From assembly GCA_037783545.1 (NCBI GenBank), contig JBBELK010000682.1, forward strand, positions 310,001 through 374,000: a stretch of DNA of 64,000 nt. Direction: 5' to 3'. Made by a program: the position numbers and the translations under genes. This DNA is from Henricia sp. BOLD:AAB3569 (lineage: Eukaryota; Echinodermata; Asteroidea; Spinulosida; Echinasteridae). The notes below the pieces were generated by a model. That model was not told the DNA's origin, ran no database searches, and was given only the letters and a program-made list of their open reading frames with translations. This document shows, one piece after another, positions 34,601 through 46,600 of this stretch (position 1 is its first letter; every line of letters begins with the position of its first letter).

Positions 34601-37600
34601 TGTTCGTTGCAAATGCAATTCAGCCTCGACTGCGATTACGAAAACGCACAAAAAATGTAACTCTAGGCCTATTCAACAATACTAGCCCGACTCGAAAAAT
34701 TGCAAACATTGCATTATTAATATAGGCCCTAGATGATCACGGTAGAAAAACATAGGCCTACATATACCTAGGCCTAGTAGGCCTAGGCCTAAATGAAAAA
34801 GTACAACAAGTGTGGGCGGTTTCGGACTGTTCAAGAGTGGGCTGTTGGGCCGGGGTACCGGGTACCGCAAAAAGAAATGTGAAAATGAAATGGACAGGGA
34901 AAAACCAACCATGACATTTTTGTCAAAAATGGGCGGGGGAATCCCTTCTGGCCCTATATAAAACTAAAGCAACGAAAAACATCATCAGGACTGCCCCTCC
35001 CGCCGAGGACGAAAAACCCCATTGGATTGCGACTAGGCCTAACAATAACGGTAAATTAAACAAGCAAGTTGGCTCGAAGTTGGCGGCCAAACGTTTTCCA
35101 TCGGTGACAAGAATCACCGAACGGGGAAAAGAACGAAAATACTTACCAAACTCACACGCATTCAAGTTCCTGTTAATACACCGTGGAAAATCATGGAACA
35201 CATTTAGGCCTAGGCTACAAGAAACTGGCTTGAAAATTTCTCATCTTAAGCGCTAAATTAACTCAAGACAAAAATCCGTCGCGGAAATTGTTGTTGTTGT
35301 TGTTGTGGTTTTTTTTTTTTTTTAAATCAAAAATTATAAGCGGCCAATTAATTAAGACCCCAAGCATGCTGAGGCCGAGCTGAATGCTCAAAAGATAAAA
35401 ACAAACGTTGAGAAATGGCCCAGCAAAGTTAGTGGCCACCTGGCCACTTTCCGGAAGCGTGACGTCGAAAAATGTCATAGCCTTTTAGGGGCCTCCTAGC
35501 CTGCTTAATAAAATAGGCCCACGCCGAAGCAGTACATTCACATTGTCTATGTCCACGCGAGTAGGCTGGAATGTTTTCCTTTCAAAATTAAACGCAGGTC
35601 ATTCCGCAATCGATCCTTCATCCCCGCTCCCTCCAACTCTAAGTTTCAATTAGGGCCTAGAAGAAATCCGCTTTCTATGTTTCCGCAATCTGTCATCATA
35701 CTAGGCCTATCAATCTGTGGTGAATTACGGAGAACCAAATCATTCAAAATCAAAATGTTACGGGTGGCCGGCTGTGGTGACCGCCAGCTATTCGTCCCGT
35801 TATAGCTTGTTCAACGTGCTCAATGCCGTCACACCATCATGACCATCGCCGAGGAGAATGATGAGGTAGGCCCTAGCAAGCCGCTGATTCAGGAGAATGA
35901 TGTCGCGGACTCCCCTGTTGACATTTGTGATAGGCCTAGGGCCTTGGCTTATGTTGTTTCCCAGCCCTCGGTCCGAAACAACCGCGTCAGTGAATGTTAA
36001 TGTTACGCAAGAAGTTGAGGTCCAGCTCGAGAGGCAGGCACGCAGCGGTGACCACGACCATGATGGTTATTGACATGCCAATGACGAACCTGGTGCTAGT
36101 AAAATGCAAGCAGTGAAAACATTCGAAGTTGATGTCGCATGTCAACCCGAAAACACCGCGGAGTGCTGAACAAATGTAACTGCAGCGCATGCGTGAGCTG
36201 TAAGGTGTTGCTGCACTAGTGCCAGATTGGTCAATTAAATCTACTTCACTGCGGGCACCGCCCCAAGGACACTCAAATTGCCGAATCTGTATTCGGGTAG
36301 CGTTTACACTACAAGCGATCTTGACGATTGCAGGGTTCAACGGGAAAGTTGCACGTCTCTCCGATTGAGAGGAAACATTCCGTGCGAAAAACACAAACAT
36401 CGCGCATCGGGGCCATTTTGCGCTTCCAAATTGCGATCCACAACTCCCTACCTCGATCCGCACTACTTAAAAGACGCCCAAGGTTCGTTGGAAAACAAAC
36501 GTCTCAGTTGCGGGCGCTACAAAATTAACGCAAGGGTACAAACTCTGCACTGACAAAAGAAGCCCACGCAAGGCTTGCAACCGCCGATCTGGCGACCTAA
36601 ACTTGTTTGTTTCGTTTCAATCGTGATTAGGCACCATACCATACCATACCATATGTTGTGTTCATTACTTTGCCCAGTTGCGCCACCATGCAACACCGAG
36701 AGAAGAATTGGGTCTATAGGGAAGCCTGAGGGAGTAATACCAACTGTGCCTTATAGCTCAGCTGGTAGAGCATCTGCCTAGTGAGTCAGAGGTCTCGGGT
36801 TCAAATCCTGATAAGGCCCTTACGATTTTTCTCTCATCCTAAACTTGAATATTTCTACCAGTATGCTCTGCACCTGGCCTACGGAACCGTATATAGTGTC
36901 CTCTGTATACTTTTGATCAGTAGTCTGGTTCTGCAGTACTATCATGAATGATACGGTCGGTTGGAACACAGACATTCTGTATGCTTGCACGGGAAATCAT
37001 TGAAAAAGTGCTACATGCGAGTACATACTAGGGGCATTTGAGATGTACCGGGGAAGCCTCCAGAAGATGCAAAATGAACGACACAGGATTTCGCTTTGAA
37101 TTCTGGGAACACGGGTCAAAGGGTGTTGCCTTGCAGGGCTTTATAAACGCTGTTATTGTTTGACTCGCGATAAAAAATGAAGCCGGCACCATGCAATAAT
37201 AGTTGTCCCAAAGTACCGCAATAAAGTTTGTCAATGCCCACAGACATGTATTTACAGCCCTATTCCCTTCTATTTTGTGTCATAAATCTGTGTTTTTCTT
37301 CGTACCAGGGGTGAGATTTGTCCGGATTTTTCCAGATTTCCTGAATTTTACCGACGCTCCCGGATTTGAGTTTTCTGTTTTTTAGTGTGAATTCCCTGAT
37401 TTTTAGAATTTTTCTGCTTTTTCGTTGTGTGCTCCACGATCCACATTTTATTTTCTGCTTGTTTGCCCTTCCAGCAGGCCATATTTTTTTAACTAGTGCC
37501 CTCAATTGATTCAGTAATTTTGCGAAGCAAACTTGTGCAAGTCTAGTCGCCACGTGCCACGACATACAGCGATGTACATGTACTGTGCAGACCATGACTG

Positions 37601-40600
37601 CAACGAGTAGCAAAGCAGACGTGTACAAGTCTAATCCCTAAGCAAGCGCCATCTTTGCCTGCATCGTAAACTGGCAACTGTCGTGCGTTGCGTGTGGTGT
37701 GTGATGCGTGCACGTGTGCAGTGCGTGGCTGGTGGGCAAGCAGTGGGCAACAGACCGATTTTACCCTCGGCTTTCGCTTCACCGTATTCAGCGATCGATG
37801 TTGCCTAAATTCTTTTTAATATTATCCACATCTGTACAAGTTAAATATTTAAAACAAAACTGGTTCTTGTGATAGCTGGTTAAAATGTTTTTGACATTGC
37901 AATTTGCATGATGGTGGTGTTTAAAACGATCCCCAAAGGTAAAAATATTTGTCTCTCCGATGCCCAGCCCCCTCCCCAAAGTAAGCCACGCCCCTTCCAG
38001 AATTTGTTTTTCTCCAATCTCACCCTTTTTGTACTTGCGTCACGATTCCAAACTGTCCGCCATGTTTTACTGCTCATGGTTACTAGGTGACGTCATATAG
38101 CGAGCTTTACACTACAGACCTGCTCGCGATCTCGGGTAGTGGTAGCTGCCATCAGGGCAGACTCGTGTATCACGTGATGGCTAAAAGAATGCTCCGGTGT
38201 AAGTTGGTGTTACATGGTGTAATCATCTCGAACGACCCTACTGTAGGCCTACAATGTACATGGCATACAGACATATACATAATTATGTCATACGTGTACT
38301 GTACTGTATGTACAGCACATGTGTGAAAGGACCAATTTCTGGCCATCGTCGGTCGATCAGGAAGAAATTTCTCTGCATTTTTGGAACTTGCATGCCTGTG
38401 CATACTGCTGCAGTCTGTGTACTTTTATATATTGTTACCTATGTATGATTATTCTTTTGTCCTCCCCAGATGCAAAGTTTGGCATTTTAAGCGCCCTGCC
38501 CAACATGATGAAGGGGTTTGGCTGGCATCCAGGCAACAAATTGTATTCTTGGTTTGGCAAGATGATACGCAAGAAAACGGGGGATCCAGACATCACGTTT
38601 GAAGAGGTGAAACTTATATACACTTGAATTAAATCAGTTTTTTTTTGTAATCTGTTGGTATGAGGGAACAAAAGTGTGGGTGGTCGGTACTGGCAAAAGA
38701 CCTGAATGCTGGTAATAGCTCAAGTTGAAGGTGAGGGTCATTATTAGTGTCCAGGGGCCGATTTCACAAAGCACTAAGACACGTCTTACTCCTAGGAAGG
38801 GTCATGCACTCTTCTTATCTTTGGACGTTGGTATGAGAATTGGGACGCATTAAACGCATAGTAACTTTTGTGAAATCTAGCCCAGGTTCCCAGCCAGTTG
38901 TAAACATATTGTTTATTAAGGTGGATTCACACTTACTTTTTTTTTTTCATGTATTAATTTTGCGTAAATTTGACATGCGTTGCCTCAAGAAAAATGTGGC
39001 TTGGATAGAATTTAGTTTGAACCGACGCACTAAAAAAAATTACAGAATCACAAAAACACTTGTTGCCCAAATTCAGTGTTGTTTTACACAAGTCCTTCCA
39101 CCCGCATTTTCTCGAGGTGACCAGTGTCAAAGTTACTGTGGAAATCCACCCTTACGATTGGCATGCAACCACACGTTTGAAACGACTTGACACACAACAC
39201 TTTCAGGCAAATCCGGACACTCCTTTAAGTTAAGCTAGAGACCTGAATGCTGATAATAGCCTAACCCCAAAGGTTAAGTCACTACATTGTCCAGTTCCTA
39301 CACTGCAAGTTGGTTGTAAACGTACTGTTTAAGACTGGCCAATCTCGCCTTTAAAACCACCCAACACAGCAGCACTTTGAATGAACGCGACGTGCGTAAC
39401 AAGACTTGCAGATAAGTACACAAAATGGCAAAACGGCAAAGTTTACTATCCATGTCTATCCACACTAAACCTTGTCGCGCGTAAATTTGATGTACACTAT
39501 TAAATGAGAAAAAGCATTTTGCAGGGAATTTGTAGTGGAAAAACAATGAAAATCACAAAAACACTTCACGCTTCAAGTTGATTCTTTGGTTTTCAGTGTA
39601 TTGTTTCGCTCTAAATCCCCTCAATGCTTGAAGCGACGCACGTCAAATTCATGCGCCAAAAGGCTCTGTGTGAATTAGGATGTAATGTTTGTTTCCTTGT
39701 CAGGTTTACAAGAGATATGGGAAGGAGCTATGCATCTGTGTGACCAACATCAACTTCCTAGACTGCAATTACTGTCACGTCAAGACTACGCCAGACATGC
39801 CCATCAGGAAAGCTATGAGGATGTCGGGATCCATTCCAGGTAGGTTTTGGCATTTTATGAGCTGTGACATTTCACAGACTAGCCTTTGCCTCAGGAACTA
39901 GTTTGTCAGCTTTCATTTATAACATTGACTCTCCACCAAGCATGCAACTTTTCTGCTTTACCAGGTGTCCAAGAAAAAAAAAAACCGAGATTAAAACGCT
40001 TCATGTAAAAACTTGGTGATTACCGCTATACTTTAATCCAGAATACTTTTGACTAAGACCGTGTTTACACTGGTCCTGAGCTCGGGATCAAGATTTATCC
40101 CTTGATAAGAATGCGTCAGTGTTAACTGCAATGATTCTGAGTGCCGCGTTTACATTCTGTAGTTGATCTCGAGTGCATGTACAGTGTACAATTTCGCAGG
40201 CTTTCCACCGCGGATGCGGCACGTTGCGGTAAAGATTAATTGGTTTTCTAACCGCAAACTGATCCCGAGCTCTGGATCGAACCCTCCGCCAACGCGAGAC
40301 CAAAATCTCGGGGTCTGGTCCGGGACAAATTTGGTCCCGAGAGCGTTTACACTCGGTTGTGATCTGGGGCTGATCCCAAGTGTAAACGGGGTGTGAGCAT
40401 CAATGGTTCAAAATGACCCTGTCAGAAATAGCTTTGTAACAGGTTTATTGGCTGAAAAGGATAAGCAGAATAAAAGAAGACAAAATAAAAACTTTGAAAA
40501 TTCTTGAATCAATCACAAACTATAATGTTTCCAATGAGAGCACTACATGTATGTGAAGGATTTTAATGGATAGTTGTTGCTGTTTTCCAAATTCCTCGGT

Positions 40601-43600
40601 AATTAGTTACCAAATAATTAGCATTTTAAACTAATTGTTTGTGATAATTTTCTGTTGCCAGGTGTTTTCTGCACAGTGAAGGATTCTTTAAGTTCATTCC
40701 CCGATCACTACGTAGATGGTGGGCTGTTGGTTAATTACCCTATTCATGCATTCGATGGTAAGTAAACTAAAAATAAATGGCAAATCGAGGAGGCTAAGAT
40801 TTAACATACATGACCATCTCTTGTGACAAGGCTGACTTTTGCTAAAATGAGTTGAGCTTTTTGGCATGTTTGGCCCACTCGGGGGGATCAGGGAGCATAT
40901 TTACAATAAAAGGTGTAAGTAACATCAATCTATACTGTATCTATATTATACAAATATTGACTGCTTCGAGTGGTATAGTAGAACTAGCCTCCCGAGGTGA
41001 CCCATGGAGCATTCTATTTTCCCGAGGTGAAGCCGAGGGAAAATAGAATGCTCCATGGGTCACCGAGGGAGGCTAGTTTTACTATACCACGAGATAAAGC
41101 AGTCAATATTTGTTTTATAACACCTCTCCCACAGATTCTGCTTAATTAAGCTTAAACAAAAATCAATAATAAAACACCTAAAGTGGAAATCGGTTTCATC
41201 AAATTAAATTCAGAAATTCCAATGGAACAGCAATGTATTTAAGGCATGTAGTTAAATTTATGTAATGAAACTCTTCTAAACAAAGTCACTGAAGACTAGG
41301 GGTTCCGTTTACAGAAGCATCAATCTCTTTATTTTCCCATCAAACCTTTTACACTGTTGATACTGTCTGCTCTCAATCGTATCTCCATCGTAACTCTCTC
41401 CTTCAAAAATGTGTTATTGCTTATAATTCCAAAAGAAGGGCTGCGCGTATCTTAGGCCCCGGACGCGCACATCCCAGGCCCCGGACGCGCGCCGGATATA
41501 GTACTTTCCTGGAACAATGGTGCATGGAATAGTCTTTTTGGAGCACTTGTACAAAAATAGCAAAAATAGCCAGCGTCACGTGACACGCTCTCGACCAACC
41601 ACGATACAGAATCTGTGGGTGAGGTGTTATAATACTATTTATGCTAACATTTCTGATTTCTCAGCTATAAAGAAACTTTAAAACTCGTTTTTCTCAAAAC
41701 ATCATTTTTGGACATACATTGTAGAATGTTCCGGTTTTAAGAGGACAATTAGCGATTTGCATTTCTCTTTTTGGACGCGTAAATAAGTCAAATATTTGAT
41801 CTTTTCAGGTTGGTATTTGTCGATGAGACCTGAAGACACTTTCCTTAAGAGAATTCAGCCGCTGAGAGACATCCGAAAACTGTGGGACCGCAAGGAACGC
41901 TTTGGTCATAAGAATGAGAGGACGCTTGGCATGTTGCTGGTAAGTTGTGCGAACAATAAACAGTGTATAGTCAAAACCCACAAGAACCCACTTTTACTGC
42001 TGTTTAGTATTAAATGTTTAAAGAAGCGTTACCAGATTTTTCCAGAAAATAAATTTTGTTCTAACCGAACCATCATAAAATACCTCCCCAAAATACTATC
42101 CATGGGAAGAAAACAGGAAATTTGCAATCCCCAATTTGGATGTGGAAGCAGAAAGGTTGGTGTAATCACTGCACTGCTTTATGTACCGTAATTTTCGGAA
42201 TATAAGCCGCCCGGGGTATAAGCCGCGACGCCCGAAAATTCCAGAAACAAGATTCACCGTCGGCGTATAAGCCGCCCGGCTTATTAGCCGCACCATTTTG
42301 TCGGCCACAGATCGATCACAATATATAAAGAACTGCCGCCGTAAGTGCCTCACCGCGGGCCACGTGCGCGCGACCGCGCACTGCACAGTAGTCACACTCT
42401 CTGTCGGCACGGCATGTCGCCTCAAAGAGAGCTTTGTGGTCCAGGTTGTTTTGATGACTGCACACTCAAGAGAAAACCTTATTGAAATCAAGAAGTGGCT
42501 TTATCGGAAAAGGCGTTACATGTTTATAATAAGTTATATAGCAAGGTGCAATGCACTCAAAGTAGGCTAATCTTGTTTCAGTTTGTTTTGTAAATAGATA
42601 AAGTACATGTAACTTGACATATTTTAAAAATGCCTTGGAATGTGCATAATAAGAAATCTCCAAAAAATAAAGGAGAGTATATTAGAAGCCATCGATGACG
42701 ATCGAAGGCCGCAAGCCATCAAGATATTCGCTGGATTCTCCGACGGCGGCCACACGGCAGTGCACCAGGCCGACAGGCCATGCACAAACACGGTAAGTGA
42801 AAGCATAGAGCAGGGCTTCGTTCCAAATACGCGCACATTGTTAAACGTTTGCAACGTTCGCCAACAACATTCCCAGCTTGTACGCATGCACAAGATAAAA
42901 GAGCGCAGAGGCGAACGTTGCCAACGTTCGCATGAGTGGAACGCAGCCCACGTGTACAAATTGTACACTGCTTTCGCCCGGGCCCGACGCATGTGCTATG
43001 CATGTACGATAATAGCCGGCCGAGTCTCTCCATTACGCGCACCGCGATTGGCTATTTTCAATGCACATGGTGACTTGGCGATTTTGATCTCACCGGCCAA
43101 AATAAAATATGCCAAACGTTTTATGTTTGATTGCTTCCGTATTGTACTGCCACTACATTGCATTTGTCATGCGTTTGGGTCCATCACGATTAAACTAAAA
43201 ACGCAAAGGACATGACAGTGACAAAGAATTAGACATTGTACTGGACCAGATGGACGGGGGTTTAGACCGAAGCTGCAACATCAATAATTGGACGGTTCAT
43301 GGGGCCTCTCCATTTTTGCAAAAAGAGTTTATAAATAAGAAAACCAGCTTCACGGTGGTCCTTGCCTGCACGGCCAGCGGCAAAAAACTGAAGCCGATGG
43401 TCATCATCAATGGGCGTCTTGAGCGGAGTATACCAAGGCTGTGCAAACGCTATGCCTTCTTGTTTTCCGAATTCGGTTATCTCAATAGATCATTCTATGT
43501 TGATTCACTATACATCATTCAAAATTACTTGAAAAAGAACATTGCAACTGACATAAAAGGGGCTTCATGGGGATTGGGTGATTGATATTAATATTTGTAA

Positions 43601-46600
43601 TTCAGCGAAAATTCAGCGGAATGCTACATAGATCTATCGTCTTTTGCTTGGTACCGGTATTCCCGATGATTTCTCGCATTTGCGTCCGCCCCATATTTTT
43701 GTGCACGACGCCGCTATAGTTCATTCACCCCCAATGGCGGTGAATGAACTATGGCGGCGTCGTGTTCCGAATTTACCTTTGACCTCGCCACCGCGCGCGA
43801 GATACCGAAAAGGCTTATTAAAATAGGGCACCGTTTGCCTGCCTGCGCCTGCGGACGTACGTAAACGTATGCCGCTTGGGCGAAATGGCTTTTGGGCGAA
43901 GGGGCTCAAGTTGGGCAAAGCATGGAGGCTTCCTCCATGGGCAAAGTGACTGTACATCGTTGGAAAACATCGTTAATTAAAATTACTTGTAATGATTTTC
44001 CATCTAAAACACACATTTCCACAGACAATGACAAACACAGAACAACGCCAACTAAAAGTAAAGAATTGAAGAAAACACGGAAGGAACAGACGCACCAAAC
44101 GATTTGTTTGGCGTTGGACGAGTACTCACGACCGATGGCCGTGGTCCGATGGCGAACTGGTTGCCTGCGCTTGTGCTGTGTCACATCGATGTATGGGTCA
44201 CCAACGAAGATCGGTACACTCTCTGCACCTGGAAAAATTGCACACCTTTTCGTGCGCGTGCGACGGCCTTCAACATCGTTTTTTGACAATAAAAAATTCC
44301 CGTAAAAGATTGATAGAACTATTTAACTACATTACATAATGTATATGAGCATATCATGATTTTTATCTTTAGAGCTCGGCGTATAAGCCGCCCGGTTTAT
44401 AAGCCGCCGGAACCTTTTTTTTTGCAAAATCAACGTATAAGCCGCGGCTTATATTCCGAAAATTACGGTAACCGGATAGATTAGTTTACTAAACTTCGCT
44501 GCAGTATCCCTGGAAATATGCGAATTGAGGGCATGGAATTTCAGAATGGTAATGAGAAAAATGACAATTGATACGGTATCAAAATTTCAACACTCATGGG
44601 AAAAATGGGGGTATCAAAAGTATGATCGCGTCACCCCAGCTAACCAAATAACGTCCCCCGAAGTTTAACGTTCGCGGAACGTTAGGAATGAACGTCCAGG
44701 GAACGTAAATGTGTAGAGTTTTCTGGATGTCCTCGGAACGTTCGAAACGATTGTTACAAAAAGCTGTCGGACGTACATGTACGTGTCAAATAGTACTTAC
44801 GACACCTTTATTATGACGCAATTGTGATGTAATCAATGACATAATCGGAATCAATGACGTAATCGGAATATTTCAATGCGTAATTACATATCAACTATAT
44901 CGCTTACCTGAAGTAGGTATAGTATAAGGACGCCTGATATATATGCTCGAAGTTCCTTCGTATGTAGTCACGGTTGGCGGACATTGGAAACCACATTTTT
45001 CTGTTATTTCTTCAAAATATTACCTTTTTAGACTATAGATGGGGTATACAAAAGTACATACATGAAATCAGGCAGTGGGTGGTTACGACGTGAAGCTTAA
45101 AGAGGAAGAATCCCCCTTGACGAAAATCCAGCATTAAGGCTTTTTTCGATAGTCCAAACATTCCTCTTGCCGACGTGGATTTTTATTATTTTTTTATTGT
45201 CGGTTTTAAGTGGATAAATTGCAAGCAAAAGTGCGCTTTTCGAAAATGAGATTTTCGCGATTTCTGAAACGCTCATTAGGTATTCATGATATGCGCGTGA
45301 CCCCGTGACGCAATCCTGAGAAAGAGAAGTCAACACGATTGTTAGCTCCATACGTTTACACGCAAACAACTTGGAAAACCGTCTCTGTTACATGGTGTTT
45401 TTTGAAGAATTTTGTTGGTACAAAAAGCCAGATATATGCCCAGTAGCTGCGTGGTTGTATGTTTTACCAGACACTATGAAGAAAAAAAAGAGCAGAAAGA
45501 TTTTCTTTTCTGTTACCAAGAGAGAAAAATGAGTCGCTCATTCTAACTTGTACCGGCCGATGTAACACGTGGGAACTATACGGCCCGCAGGAACGCATTC
45601 CATGCTGTACACAGACCGCTGTGAATGCTGTTCGTTCCGTGACAAAACCACCCTTCGCAATGCACCAGTATTTACTTCAAAAGAGCTTCATTGTGAGCTA
45701 CTATTTCACCGTTTTTTTTTTACAAAACAGGTAATAGTAGATTGTTGTCATATTACATGAAGTGTTTTTCACGTTTGTATTTTAAATTACAAGGACAAAA
45801 CAGGCATGATAAACATTCACTTCGTGTATTTTCAATTCAATACTGCACAGACCGTTTTGTATGTTTCTCAGGATGATTATGTTTCTCTGTTGATAAACAG
45901 ACCAAGTGACCTCGAGCGTTTCAGAATTTCGGGTGAAGAGGGTCGGAACTGCTTTACGTTTAAAGCAAAAGCCTGTCGGTTTTTTTTGTGAAAAACAAGT
46001 TGTGATGGTGTTGTAGACACATACACCTCCATGATAAACAGAAAAACTCAAAATGTGGAAGGGGGATTCTAGCTGTTTAAAACAATGAATTTTTTTCGTG
46101 AAATTATCTCCGCGCGATCTAATTTGTTTTAAAACAACCTTCTCAGAACGTTCCTAGATTCAAACGTCCACAGAATGTCCCCTCGACGTTCAAAACGAAT
46201 GTGACCAAGAACGTTTTCAGAATGTTATAGTGCAACGTTAGATTCAAACGTTGGCAAAACGTCCCCTCAAAGGTTCGAAACGAACGTAACTTCCACAAAC
46301 ATTCGGGGAACGTCCCCTCGACGTTCAAAACAAACGTGACCAAAAACGAACATTCAGCAAACATTCGCAGAACGTTATGTTTTAGCTGGGACTCTCCTTT
46401 AAAAGTAAAAAAAAAACACACAAAAATCTCCATTCTCTTTTTTCGAAAAGACCTTGGTTTACTGCTCATTATAACGACAGTAAAATAATCAGTGTACTCG
46501 AACTTGGGTCGTTTTGGTGTTCTTTGCAATGAGGAAATAAAATGTGTCTGTAAGATTAGGATGCTTTTCATCGGTGTAATTTCTAGTACTCGCGCAATTC

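Noticed and set aside
35838-35867. Alternative first exon of gene 2 (ATG frame ending in a GAG|GTAGGC donor)
   Set aside because: It ends in phase 0, but exon 3 needs one leftover base, so it cannot be joined directly; no other support.
36278-36553. Frame over the C' repeat as a coding gene
   Set aside because: The frame is shared only where the 259-bp repeat is shared and joins unrelated sequence on its 5' side.
36747-36822. Functional tRNA gene
   Set aside because: A and B boxes and nearly all of the acceptor stem are present, but the anticodon stem-loop does not fold to a 7-nt loop, and the same sequence with a shared 5' extension is at 13118. It is a SINE head.
42640-43215. 191-codon frame as an independent host gene
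   Set aside because: It lies wholly inside the TA-flanked pogo-like element, and only its first third looks coding.
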